This document shows positions 34,925-46,634 of a stretch of 64,000 nucleotides of DNA, in pieces. Below the pieces are notes generated by a model, which searched no databases, was not told the origin of the DNA, and saw only the letters and a program-made list of their open reading frames with translations. Within the stretch, counting starts at the first letter, position 1; the number at the start of each line of letters is the position of its first letter. The position numbers were made by a program, and so were the translations under genes. The DNA is from Punica granatum (Eukaryota > Streptophyta > Magnoliopsida > Myrtales > Lythraceae), in assembly GCF_007655135.1 (NCBI RefSeq), contig NC_045131.1:12694001-12758000 (forward strand), read 5' to 3'.

Positions 34925-35120
34925 ATTTAATTTCTATACAGCACACTAAATTATAAATACAAACTATTCACCCCTATTTATTAGGGCATTGTCAAGTTTA
35001 CATATATGATATAGATTGTTATAATTTAATTTCTATACAACATACTAAATTATAAAGACAATTACTATTCTACTCATAGTTATTGGAGAGTTGTCAAGTT
35101 TATATATTATATAGATTATT
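34925..35120. repeat. 98-bp tandem duplication
   Basis: Two diverged copies (about 34925-35022 and 35023-35120) share ATTTAATTTCTATACA, ACTAAATTATAAA and TTGTCAAGTTTA. They abut the right side of the Helitron-like element. Confidence 0.75.
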
Positions 35121-36590
35121 CATGCTTATCAAAAAACAAAAATTAAAATTTTAAAAAAATTAGGAAGGTGTCTATTAAAGTATGAATTGCATGAAAGGCA
35201 TAGACAATTTGGAACTTCTAGATCTGCAAACACTTGGAAGAAGATTAAACTATTTTAGGGTATCAATTACATTTATTATATCACTTTTAGTTAAGGAAAA
35301 TAATTATTATGGGACACCTTTGTAATTTGAATGGATTCTCATGACAAAAGTCTAACGGTATATGTAATATATAAATTCAATTGGCAAAAGCCCGCACAAC
35401 GCACGAGCCTTATGACTGTTTGACTGATAATTGGTGCGTGATAATTTTGGAGATAAAATATAATTACTTGATTTTATAGGAAAATTTGAAATTAACCCGT
35501 GACAATAAATTACGTGATTTTTCCAAAGGAAAATTCATAATATGCAATAGAATCAAAAAAGATAAAACATAAATGAACCAAAAAATGATGTGATATAATA
35601 GTACACGTCCTCACTTGTTAATCAAAATGTCTCATATTTTATACTCGTTCCAGAATTACCCTTGATCATTTATTAATTATTATAATTTTTATCTCATTAT
35701 ACTAAATTAATAAAACTTCTCTTGTAACCGAAAGAATGAAAAAATAAATGATGCATTTTAGCATCATTTACCATTAAGAGAACAGTGTGATGCCAGAAGT
35801 GCATTCCTTTTCACTTCCTTGACTTCCCCACTTTCGTTTTTGCATCTTCGTGGATAAAATGCTCCATGATGGGACAGATAATCCGAAACCAACCTTTAAG
35901 TCACTGGGGAATACCGAAGACTTCCGTACAATTATTCTATACTATTTCCATTGGCAATTTTAGAAATTAAGCAAACAGTTTCTAACATCATATTATGCGG
36001 ATCTAGTCATATAATTATAGCTTAGAAGCTTCCTTTCTCAAGAATTGATTTATCCTTACAACGATTTTATGGAGATGGAGTGCATAACACGCATGATCAT
36101 ATTGTATATAGTAAAACTAAAGCCCCTTTGTACTCAAATTCGTAGTAGTCACAAACTCAAAAATCAGCGTATTGCATCTAAAATACATTTTTAAGTCGTT
36201 TTACTCATTAGTCCATGATCCTTAGCTAGAGACCACATAAATATATAGTTAAGTTAGCCCGTTATTTAATTACAAATTTATAAACATATGGGAATATCGA
36301 AGTTAGGTTTTTGATGCTACGAATTATACTAGTCAGTGAAAACTTCACTCTTTAGAAGAAGGGAAATGCTGTTAATTTGACAATTTAACAAACCTTTACC
36401 ATATTAATTTATTACCCCTAAGCTTTCAATATTTGTCGATTCGCTACCTCCTCTATGTGATTTGCTAAGTTACAATATGAACCTAGTATAAGATTAGAAA
36501 AAAACAAGATAAAGATGCACAAAAATTTTCACTAGCGAAGATAGAACTTGAAATCTCTTTTAATTTTAAGTCAGCAACTTATGTCACTAT
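35121..36590. other. AT-rich intergenic DNA, no gene
   Basis: No coding region is recognised. GCCCGCACAACGCACGAGC at 35389-35407 is another copy of the GC-hairpin motif seen at Helitron-like ends, but without a clear CTAG terminus. Confidence 0.4.
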
Positions 36591-36594
36591 ATGA

Positions 36595-36925
36595 ATTTTT
36601 TAACTCTACTCCACTTAACTCCATTTATATTCAATTTAACAACATAATTATTACTTTTCTATTTTTCTTCAATTTTTTAATCATTCAATTCAATTTTTAA
36701 TACTAAATTCTCTCAACTATTTATTACTTTTTCCACAATTCAACAACACAATCATTACTTTCTCTCAACTATTTATTATTTTTTTCACAATTCAACAACA
36801 CAATCATTATTTTTTCTAAACATTCATTACTTTTTCACACTTTTTCTCATAATTCAACAGTATAATCATTACGAACAATTAAAACTAAAACTCAACTCAA
36901 TTCAACTCTAAAACCAAACACAATA
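36595..36925. mobile_element. MITE of the AT-rich family, with internal tandem copies
   Basis: It runs from TTAACTCTACTCCACTTAAC to AACTCTAAAACCAAACAC. Inside, a block TCTCAACTATTTATTA...CAACACAATCATTA occurs three times. It is the reverse complement of 21077-21373 and matches the split element at 6186-7935. Confidence 0.65.
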
Positions 36926-37054
36926 TCATTCTTCCTAAATTGATGCCTTTTTTTGCAGTTATAAATTGCAGGTCCATGAGCATAAGATAATGAGATTGGT
37001 GTCTTTTAACTTTACTCCATTCGATTAGACAAAAAGGGTTTCCATTTTCGGTTT

Positions 37055-37057
<3 letters not shown>

Positions 37058-37090
<33 letters not shown>
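37058..37090. repeat. (AT)n microsatellite
   Basis: A run of about 16 TA dinucleotides within AT-rich DNA. Confidence 0.92.
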
Positions 37091-37092
<2 letters not shown>

Positions 37093-37601
37093 TTAGTGGA
37101 GTGCCCTATAAATTTCATAATACTCATACCCTACCATCTAAAAGGATTAAAAAATTAGTGTGAAACTTTACTCCTGTTGAGAGTAAAATTCCACGCAGAA
37201 AAATGAAATAGAAAATCACAAATTTGTAAGAGATTGAGAACCACAACCTCTCAGCTCGAGCTTTTGGGTTAAAGATATGTCCAATCACTTATAAGTCCGA
37301 TGGGAATTTATAACTAAGTCCAATGGGAATTTCTACAATTCCAGATTAATAAAATAAACAAAACAGTAGCAGTAACAAATGGGTGACGCAACATTAACCT
37401 CGCACAAATAACAAGCATCATCAAACCAACTCCCATATGTTGGATCAGAAGTACTCCCAAATGGAAATTAAGATACATCAAACAAACTGGCAGTGTCTCC
37501 CAAATATATCAGACCAATATCTCTTATACTATCCATCACACTTCAATAATCCAAAACAAATTAAAAGCACCCTAACTAGCACCAAAGAAGCGGCTTTCAA
37601 G

Positions 37602-38000
37602 TCAGCCTAACGACTCAATCCATGCAACAAATTCGGTTTTCCTGCTCATACCTTTCTTCGCAAGTGCATCAGTGACGTTGTTGGCCTCTCTGGGAGTATA
37701 CAAATTTTACCTCATCAAATAGACTCTTCAGATTTGATATACTGTCGAATTCAACTGAGACCATCCTCCGAGGGCGCTAGCTCATTCTGTTTTGTAACCC
37801 AAGTAAAAACATTAAAGGAATCTATCCCTCCAATTAATTTGAATTTCTTCGGCCCTAGGTGCTACTGCAGTTAATTGTAAAGCTCTTATGACAGCTATCA
37901 CCTCTGCCTCATTTGATTCCTTGATACCAATAGCTGCTGAGAATAGGCAAATTATGTCCCTTGGAGCCTTGAAACCCCGCCTATATGTGCACCGGATAGG
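37602..38000 (-). pseudogene. RNase H fragment of a LINE-type element
   Basis: The minus strand encodes, in pieces, SAAIGIKESNEAEVIAVIRA (the RNase H Glu-containing strand), APRAEEIQINW-like text, then LKSLFDEVKFVYSQR and, after a one-base frameshift, ANNVTDALAKKGM with the last catalytic Asp, ending WIESLG and TGA at 37602. This is the C-terminal RVT_3-type RNase H usual in plant non-LTR elements. The upstream reverse transcriptase is missing, so it is a truncated relic separate from the LINE at 40706-46634. At least one frameshift shows it is dead. Confidence 0.8.
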
Positions 38001-38188
38001 TAGCTAGCTAGTTGGAACTTTCTTTTTTTATCTTTTATAAGAAGTGAAATAAGGACAATAACACATAACGAAGGTTTGCTAGCCATTTTAAGGAGTCCAT
38101 TTTCATTTTCCTAAGGAATAAGAGAAGCCAATAAAACGTTACAATTTGTCTTAAATTGTGACATATATAATTATAGTATATGAATATA

Positions 38189-38482
38189 TTATCCATAGAT
38201 ATATTTTTTGGTAAACCAGTGAACGAAGTTAAATATAAATTGACGCGGGGTAGCGATCCATAAAATGTCTCGTAACAAACTACGATTAAGACCGTTAAGG
38301 ACAACCATCAAGAATATGAACATGGAAAGGGTAACTGAGAAATCGCCTAGCAGAACTATAGTTTGCACAAGAGTTGCCATCCTAGAAGACGTGCTTTGCC
38401 TCCAGTTCATAATCCCGGTCAAGACAAACCTAGATGTTGAACACCAGACCCCGAACAGTAGCCATATAACAATCTCTTCCAA
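38189..38482 (-). other. unassigned open frame with two hydrophobic segments
   Basis: A 97-codon frame predicts two hydrophobic stretches (WLLFGVWCST and LGDFSVTLSMFIFLMVVLNGL). I recognise no family. The base composition is a little less AT-biased than its surroundings. It could be an exon of a small membrane protein, a relic, or chance. Confidence 0.2.
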
Positions 38483-38639
38483 TATTCAGATCTCACAATC
38501 TCTGAGTCAATCTTAAGAATTGCTGTAAATTTATAAAGGTAGATTGTGACTTGTGAAGGAAAACATGCATGGAGTGACTCGAGGAAATATGTGAAATTAA
38601 TTCTCAATGAAAAGTGCTTCGAACGGGATACGAATTGGA

Positions 38640-39200
38640 GTTTGTATGAAAAGATAATAATCGGTCAAAATTCATCGTGCAGCTAATAGATGACTTGGTG
38701 CCACAGCACTATAGTTTCAGTCTGCAACACCGAAGTTACTATTAATTTTCAGTTTAGTCAGCACTGTAGCACGGAAATCGATGCCGCAGCACTGCGGCAG
38801 TTATCTTGTTTCAGTTCAGTCGACGCTGCAACACTGAAACCGATGTTGTAGCACGGCGGCGGCTACCATTTAAAAGTTATGAACGTTGGCCGCAAGGATA
38901 TGACTGTTCAAAAGAACACGACTACTCTTATTATAAATAAACTTATGAGGGATGAACAAACATAACAATACAACATCAAACACATTTTCTCCGCTTATTC
39001 TCTCTATTCTTCTTTCTCCCAGTACTCTTTAGAGAAGTCTCAAGGAAAAATCTATGTTCTTGTCGCACGAAAATCTCAGTGGTCATGCTGTATCCTAGAG
39101 GTGATATTGCAATCAAAGTTCCTGCGACAAACTCTTCGTAATAGGGGCGATAATCACCTTAAGAAAAGTGATCTTCAAGTCTCTAACCACACTTTCCAAT
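38640..39200 (+). repeat. possible degraded LTR with TATA box
   Basis: GC-richer minisatellite-like text at 38690-38870 (CAGTTCAGTCGACGCTGCAACACTGAAACCG and relatives, about 65 bases apart) precedes TTATAAATAAACTT near 38932 and a pyrimidine-rich ATTCTCTCTATTCTTC. This order resembles the U3-R-U5 layout of Copia LTRs, but no second LTR or target duplication is found. Confidence 0.3.
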
Positions 39201-39689
39201 CTACTCTATGACCCTCTATTTCAACAAGAATGACACTTCTAAAGCCAAAAGACCAAGCCCCCGAAAAGGCACCCCAAAGTTCAGACATGACTGAATAAGA
39301 GAAATCGGTAATGCAGAAAAATTCACTAATTCAGTAGCCCTCTATTATGTTGAATAATACCGCCTCCTCTAGCAACCCCTGGGTTACGTAGGGAAGCCCT
39401 GTCGGTATTGAATTTGAACCAGTCTACGCATGTATTTAATGTTACTCATGTTAGATGAAAGGCCCTCACGTATGTGGGTGCTAAGACCTATTGGGATTGA
39501 ACTCTATCAAACGGAGTTATTTCTCTCTTTATAACTTTCACGCTTCTTTCTCACAAGATACTGATAGGCATTTTCTTTTTTATTTTGATCTTCCTATTAT
39601 TTTTTTTTGAAAGGTTTTGAGATAATCAGAGAGAGAAAGTGGTTTTTTAAGCGAAGTTACTTTTTCATTAGTTTAAAAGTTGTTGTTTA

Positions 39690-39865
39690 ACCAAAGGGAT
39701 TGATTCAAGCGGTTTGTCACTTGTATCGCTTAAGTAAGATTTCAAGTTCGAAACCTTGTGAATGTTGAAAATTCATGTTGGGAGATTTTTACCCCTTAAT
39801 AGATAAACCCGAGTCAATTGAATTAGTCGGACCCAATTGGGCTTCGAAATATTAAGGTTCACCCC
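39690..39865 (+). mobile_element. SINE-like repeat, copy 2
   Basis: Shows GATTCAAGCGGTTTG, CGCTTAAGTAAGATTTCAAG, TTCGAAACC (good B box), TTGAAAATTCATGTTGGGAG, TTTTTACCCCTTAATAGATA and GAATTAGTCGGACCC. This is colinear with 33232-33395 and 57830-57985 reversed. It ends near GGTTCACCCC. Confidence 0.62.
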
Positions 39866-40384
39866 GAAAAAAGTTGTCGTTTAAAATCAAAGAGAAAATA
39901 GCGCAATAGCGAACTCTCTCGCATGATAACCAATAATTTTCAAGTTCGATAATCAGTAAGACTACTCGTACCCCTTTATTAGTTATTAGAATTTCTATTT
40001 CATTATACATACTCCACGGGCCTTTCTTGTAAAAAGAAAAAATGCCTTCTTTAAAATCCATCCATATATATATATATATATATATAAAACTATATCCTTT
40101 AAGATGTGCACTTCCGGCCAACTTTTATAAGTGAAATGGCAGTATAATGATGAGACCCTTATGGCGTTATCAACTATTTGTTCTTAGGGACTTAAAAAGG
40201 CGATGCAATAAAAATTTTATTTTGTACTTCGTGGCACGTTCGTAATTTTCATCGTAGCTTTTATATATAGTATATAAATGTAGATGTTATGCAGTCCCTT
40301 CTTGTTAATAGGGAGATTCTTGACATTCATTGATTGCACAGCAAAAAGAAAAATAGGAGAGATTCTCCGATCTAGCGTCTATGG

Positions 40385-40617
40385 GCCTATTTGGTTTCAA
40401 AATGGTATTTTAGAATTACAATTCTAACTTTAACTCTACCCACTATAAAACAAAATAACTCATATAAAGTCAAAGAGTGGATCCCATTTATACCACTTTT
40501 TTCCACAACAAAACAACATAACACATACAAAGTCAAAGGTGGGTCCCATTTATACCACTCAAAATCAAAATCAAAATTTAATTTTAAAATCCTACTATAA
40601 AACCAAATGCAACCTAT
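40385..40617. mobile_element. MITE-like element related to the 8090-8290 family
   Basis: It starts GGCCTATTTGGTTTCAAAAT and ends CTATAAAACCAAATGCAACC, so its ends are inverted. Two internal copies of AAAGTCAAAG...GGTCCCATTTATACCACT... occur about 65 bases apart. It has no coding capacity. Confidence 0.6.
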
Positions 40618-40705
40618 AATTTAGGAACTGAAACCTACTTGGCCATTTTAATCTCGTATTTGGGGATTGGAACTTACCTTAAAAGAGAGGACCTACTTAA
40701 AAACC

Positions 40706-43700
40706 CTATTTAATTATTACTTTTTTCGGAGGAAACGGGGCAAAAGTCCTAAATATCAATTCAACAGGAATAAGACGGGGTATGAAGGCCCATGAAATAT
40801 TGCCTAACAGAAGTGATAAGACCCTATTAGAAGCCGAATGGAGAACATGAGTGCCCAAAGGGAAGTCGATCACCCTCCTAGCAAGCCTATCCGCACACGA
40901 GTTTTCCTCTCGATAAGTGGGTTGAATACAGATTTCCCAAGTTTGCCAGCAAAGTTCTTTAATACATTGGAGTAGGGCTTTGAATGTGGATGCATAGCTA
41001 CCCTCCCCAGAGATAAAATTGAGCACCACCAAGGAATCCATCTCAAGTATAACTTTTCGAAAACCTGAATTTCAAGCCAGCTCTAGACCCATAAGAGCTC
41101 CTCATAATTTCGCCAAAGTGATAGAAGTGATTCCAATATTTTGCACAAAGTCGATCACCCAACCACCACTGTCATTGCGTATTAAGCCACCAGCCCCTGC
41201 TATTCTTGGATTCCCACGATCGGATCCATCGGTGTTTAAGTTAAGAAAATCTTCAGGTGGCCTCAACCAGCAAATGTCCATCGAAACCTTATTGCTACCA
41301 CCTCCAACAGCCCGAGCTGCTGCCCAGGACTCCCGAAATCCCAAAGTAGGCGAAGAATTGCTTGTGTACCCGACTCCGAGTAGGAGAAATCGGGGTCAAA
41401 CAACGCTTTATTTCGCCAATTTCAGATTAACCAACAACTCGTGGCAAAGATAAAAAGCCAGTTAGAGTAGAATGGTCGGCCAAGATTACTCAGTAACTAA
41501 TCCTTCAGGGGATAAGAGAAGAACACTGATTAGTCTGCTAAAGGGATAAGGCTTACCCAAATCGGCTTGGACAACGCACAGTCTCGGAGGGCATGTAATG
41601 TCGATTCGGTGCCCAAGTTGCAACCTGAACAGCCAGGAGAGGGGCTGCGATGTCTCTTGAATCGGGCTTCGTTTGTGAGAAGGCTTTCTCCTGCAACCCG
41701 CCACAAGAAAAGATGAATACGTTGTGGGCCTTCGCACGACCATATAGTCTTCTATAGTCTCGACTGAGAGGGCAATCCCGAGGCCGGGGTTAATAACTTA
41801 TAAGCCGAGAACACCGAATAATCTCCCGACGGTGAAAGCTTCCAAAAAGGAATATCACTGCCACTCGTATCCGAGGATGGCGGCAGCACACTTGCCAAGC
41901 GGAGCAGCGATGTATGGTTCAAATAAGTTAAGATCCGAAGCCAATCATAGCCTCCAGACGATGTCACAAAACTTGCAACCGACTCGTGTAGAATTGCAGT
42001 CGATGGGACGGAGACAACCTGCTCTAGTAACGGCCTACAGCCCGGGACCCAATGATCCAGCCAAAATCGTGTTCGAGAGCCCTCCCGTAACTGCCAGCCC
42101 ATGCATGATGCTCCAAGATGAGCTAATACCACGCCAAAGCCATGAATCGCTTGGTTTCACGGACAAACAATAATTCGGGCCCAACCGATTCAGATATTTA
42201 TGAGAAAGAACCTACACCTAAAGCTCCTAGGGTCGAGTGAGAAGCCCCCAACCAATCTTACCAAGTAGAGTTAGGTTAAACTCGCTCAGCTGATGCAATT
42301 CGAGGCCACATGCCTCTCTCGGTTGGCAAATTGAATCCCAACGTACCATATGAGGTTTCTTTTGATCCTCCTTATGTCCCCACAGAAAATTCCGACACAA
42401 TTTGTTAATTTCCGCGTAGATACCACGAGGAAGAGAGACCACCTGCATCGTATAAAAAGGGATCTACTGAATTACTGACTTGATCAATGTGGTTCGTCCA
42501 GCCATGGAGAGAGAAGATGTCGACCACCCATTGAGCCAGTTTCGAACTCGAGCAACAACATTTTGGAAGTAGGATTTCCGAACCTTCCCGTGCACAATAG
42601 GGATCCCAAGGTATATCCCTAATTCATCCATGGGGGTAAATGAGCAACGTTGGCAAATGACAGAATGAATTGGGTCAGCAACATTCCTCGAGAAGTGGAC
42701 AACTGACTTGGCCGAGCTCACATTTTGCCCCGAACCGCAACAAAAAACATCGAGAATCCTCATGATCTCCAAAATATGATCTTCAGATGCTTCTGTAAAT
42801 AAAAGAAATTATCCGCAAACATGATATGTGCAATTGGTGGACCCCCAAATACCTACCCTGATCGACTTTCATCTCCCAGCCCGCACTGAGTCAAGAATCA
42901 AATGGGCAAACCGCTCAATGTAGAGTACGAATAGATACAGGGACAATAGGCATCCTTGTCGTACACCCCTCTTTGGCGAGCAAGCATCGATGGACTCACC
43001 ATTCCATAATACCTGCATCACAAGTGAGGAAACGCAATCTATAATAATTCGGATTAGGCCTTCCGGAATACCAGCGAGTGACAAGGTGGCATTCAAAAGT
43101 TCCAGCTGAGGCGGTCATAAGCTTTCTCTAGATCGATCTTAAGTGCCATGAAACCCTTCTTTCTCTTCATCCTTCTCACAGAATAAATAAGCTCCTGAGC
43201 CACAATAATATTGTCTTGGATGTGCCTTCCCGGTATGAAACTCGACTGATATGGCTAAATAAGGCTAGGCATGTATTTCTGTAGCCTATTGGCCACAATC
43301 TTTGTTATAAGTTTGTCAGATACATTATAAAGACTTATCGGGCGGAATTGGTTGATTGTTCACAAGACTTGGACCTTATGAATCAAAGAAATCAGTGTAG
43401 AATTCATGGCTGCCACCGATCGATCACTCTCGAAAACACCGCGCACAAAATCTAACAAAGAATGAAAAATAATGTCTTAGTTCGTCTGGTAGAAGACAGC
43501 CTAGTTCCCGTTAGGACCGGGAGCTCTGAATGGAGGCATATTGAATAGGGCCTTTTGTACTTCCTCAATAGTAACCCCAACCAAGAAGGCAACGCTAGCC
43601 TCAATTGGAAGCTCCGGAAACCTGCTCTCCGTCATGCACACTCCTCGGACCAAGTCCTCCCCGTACAGGCTGCTAAAGTGAGAGACTGCGAGCTGTCGGA

Positions 43701-44868
43701 GATGTGCCTTATCATCTACCCATTCTCCGTCATCACCCTTTAGCGTTTCAATCCTCAATCGCTGACGTTTGATGACTCTACGGGTATGAAAATACTTCGT
43801 GCTTCTATCACCAAACTTGACCCAGTCGTTATGCGATTTTTGGAACCAAATAAACTCCTCTTGAAAAAGTATCTCCTCAAGTTCCCGTGCAAGCTCCTAC
43901 TCAAGCCGAGTGATGGAAGGGTTAAAGCCTCGCTGCAACACCTTTTGAGCACCCCCGATACGAGATAAAACCTTGGACTTTCGAAAGTGAATATTGCCAA
44001 AGACTTCTTTATTCCACTTTTGAACTCGTACTCGGAAGATTAGCAGCGAGATCCCCGGACTGTCCCCAATTGGAACGAAGGAATTGAGGGAAATCCCGGT
44101 GCGTGTACCATGCTGCTAAATACTAGAAAAGGTTGCTTATGGTTATTTTCTCGACTAACACCATGACTCCTCACAAGAATAGGATGGTGGTCAGACTTGA
44201 CATAGGGCAAAACTCGGATTGAAGCTTCTGAGAATAGGACTCGCCATTCTCCATTACACGCGGCTCTATCCGGCCGATAAAAGATGCTCCCGCCCTTGAT
44301 AAGTAGGCCCTCGCCAAGTGAATTGGGGCTTGAACTTCCCAAATCCAGCAGACGACATCGATTGAGAGTCTCACAGAAGCTGGAAGCATCATTTGGATTG
44401 AATAGAGCCCCCACCGGATTTCTCTTCCTCTGATACAGTAACATTAAAATCTTCTACTAATAGCCATGCTTATGGTGTAGATTGGCACCGAAGTCAAAAA
44501 CTGCCACAGCTATGATTGGGTTAAAGCATAAGCACTCCCATATACTACAGTAAATAGCCACGATCTCCTTCACTCCTCAATTCTTGTGTGGATAGCTTGA
44601 TCATGACGATGTAAGACCGTAAGCCAGAGCCGGTCAGAACGCCACAAGACCCATATGCCCCTGAAAAGCCTCGGGCTTCAACATGGACTACATCGAAGTC
44701 CCTGAGCTTCCTGCACACTACATCAGCTCGATTACCGCTTATGCGAGGTTCCACGATAACTGCAATATCTGGATCATGCAAACGAAGATAATTTTTAAAA
44801 GAGCTAAGGAATTTAGAACTTCCCGCTCCTCTACAATTCCATGAAAGGAAATACATAAAACGATTCAT
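40706..44868 (-). pseudogene. LINE ORF2: endonuclease, reverse transcriptase, RNase H, broken
   Basis: The endonuclease starts at 44868 with SWNCRGAGS, EPRISG and, after a frameshift, SDHHPILV (the catalytic His region). Reverse transcriptase pieces follow: FRAPGPNGN near 43501-43530 (normally APGPDG), RGVRQGCLLSLYLF near 42920-42970, and the active site read as IMFADNFF near 42820, where the second Asp of the FADD box is Asn. Then GIYLGIPI, a WLNGWSTSSLSMAGR segment, FLWGH, and a WxLxxxGxYSV-type zinc linker (FWKLSPSGDYSVFSAYKL) near 41800. RNase H text is LNTDGSDRGNP, an E-MDSLVVLN segment and REENSCADRLA, whose acidic residues are kept. Multiple stops and frame changes (for example near 44444, 43758, 43500, 42869, 42227, 41752) show it is not functional. 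Confidence 0.92.
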
Positions 44869-45617
44869 GACGGGGGGCAGGATGCATCCTACTTAAAGCC
44901 TTCCGAGTTGACAAGAATCTCCAAATTACAAACGATCTTCTGCTTGCCTTCCACAGCTACTAATGGGAGTTTTTCAACCGCCATTGGCTCTGAGCCCGAA
45001 CATTGTTGCTTTTCCGAGTGACTATGCTCGGGCTAGTGCTCAATGGGCGAGGCAGCGTCACCTTGACTTCCATGGGAATCCTGAGTTACAGACATCTCAA
45101 CCGTCAGAGAAGTGATATCCTCTTTTGTTGACTCGGAGCAGCCCGAGGATACAGGCTGGGCTGGACCAGGTTTAACAGAAGCCTGTCCAGAAACATTAAT
45201 ATGGACTTTGTTTCCGGCAGTTTGGGCCTTGTACGACGCAGTGAGTCGGGACCGTGAGCTCTCCCCTACTTCAGTTCGACTTAGGGCCTGGGCCCCTCCA
45301 GCAGGCCCATTAGCTTAAACTTGTTGTAATTTCCTACCAACAATAATATTCTCTTCCACATTTATCTCATCGACAGACTTGCCTTCTTCTAATACAACAA
45401 ATCGAGATCATTTGCTTCCTTTCCTGGACGCCTGATCGTTGCCCCTAATAGGGGTACTTTCATTTCCTTTCTTAGTAGATACACCTGTCACAACCCGAGA
45501 TTTGCGCCCTCGATTACGAACTATCATCCACGGGCCACAAAGATCCCCTTCCTTGACAGCTGGCGATTCTCCGACCACCTGCCGGTTGACTTTTGATGCA
45601 GCAACTCTGTCATTCTC

Positions 45618-46634
45618 CTAGGGAACCAATTGGGCCTCACCTCCAAGATCGCCCGCAACGGCTTTGTGTTGCGTTACCGTGACGCAGCCCTCTTTTCGGT
45701 GGCCGTATCGACCACACCCAACACAAATGAGGTGAAGACCCTCAAATTCCACCTGATATAACTTCCCATCAAACTCAATCTCCGGCCGCAGAGACTTAGT
45801 AAGGTCCACCTCAATGCATAGACCAGCAAAAATCCCCTGAGAGACCGTTTGAGTGTTCTTGTCTATCCTAATTGGAAGCCCCAGCGCAGCACCAATACGC
45901 CTCAACATAATGCCACAATGCAATTGCACGAGTCGGGAAGGAATACGAACCCAAACCACGGTACGTTCAACCTGAGTTGACCACAGATTAAAATCCGGCA
46001 TCCATTCTCTAACAGTAAGATAATGACCCTAAACCATCCAAGGCCCCCCCTGAAAGAACCCACTCTCTGTCCTCCGTAGTCGCAAATTTGGCGAGAAAAT
46101 GATCATTAGGAAGATCTGTTAGTGAGTAGGTTATATTGGGACTCCATAGCTGATCCAGTCGACGTTTCAGAATTGTGTATGGGACTATCTCCCCCAAGAC
46201 GTTAAGGACGAGACCTCCCTTCAATCTTGAATTCATGGTATTCATCTCCTCTTCTGTTACCATGATCTTGGGTCTAAGTTCATTCAAGAAGTCAATCATC
46301 ACCAAATAACTCTCCCATTTGCTTAAGAAATCAGCGCCGGAATCCACCTATACCACAGCCGGCTCCCTTTCAAAACTTCGCTATACCGCACCGCCCATTG
46401 ATCACCCTCAGCCCTTTGAGATCCCCCGAGACCTGACACAACTTGATTCGGACTTGACCTCGCCGCCCCTTGCGCCTCCACCTTTTTGGCTCGTTTAATA
46501 CTCCGATTCAGCAAGTCCTTCTCTTCCGCTGTTTGTTCCCAAGCAGCCGAGGAAGGATTTGCATCAGACTTCAGACCGAAGTAGAAGATGCGCGCCGGTG
46601 CGGAAGAGGGAGGCTTGTTCATTGGTGTGGACAT
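45618..46634 (-). pseudogene. LINE ORF1: DUF4283 and CCHC zinc knuckle, broken
   Basis: Three overlapping or adjacent frames (46323-46634, 46009-46347, 45618-46001) together encode an ORF1 nucleic-acid-binding protein. Recognisable pieces are KRRLDQLWSP, FLAKFATTEDREWVLSGG (DUF4283), VWVRIPSRLVQLH, RIGAALGLPIRID and the knuckle CVGCGRYGHRKEGC, which keeps C-X2-C-X4-H-X4-C spacing. At least two frame breaks separate the pieces. The protein would coat LINE RNA in a working element. Confidence 0.88.

Larger units (their letters stand above)
40706..46634 (-). mobile_element. nearly full-length L1-type LINE with RNase H, degenerate
   Basis: In minus-strand order there is an ORF1 (DUF4283 plus CCHC zinc knuckle), an apurinic-type endonuclease, a reverse transcriptase, a zinc-binding linker and a C-terminal RNase H. 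This is the standard architecture of plant L1-type LINEs with an acquired RNase H. Stops and frameshifts break both ORFs. No clear poly-A tail or target duplication is seen at the 40.7-kb end, so the true 3' end may lie slightly further left. Confidence 0.93.

Noticed and set aside
37058..40086. AT microsatellites as possible CRISPR or satellite arrays
   Set aside because: They are simple dinucleotide runs with no spacer-repeat organisation; CRISPR arrays are not expected in a plant nuclear genome.
41019..42173. Plus-strand frames of 113-144 codons
   Set aside because: They lie antisense to the LINE ORF2, whose minus-strand reading shows clear reverse transcriptase and RNase H motifs.
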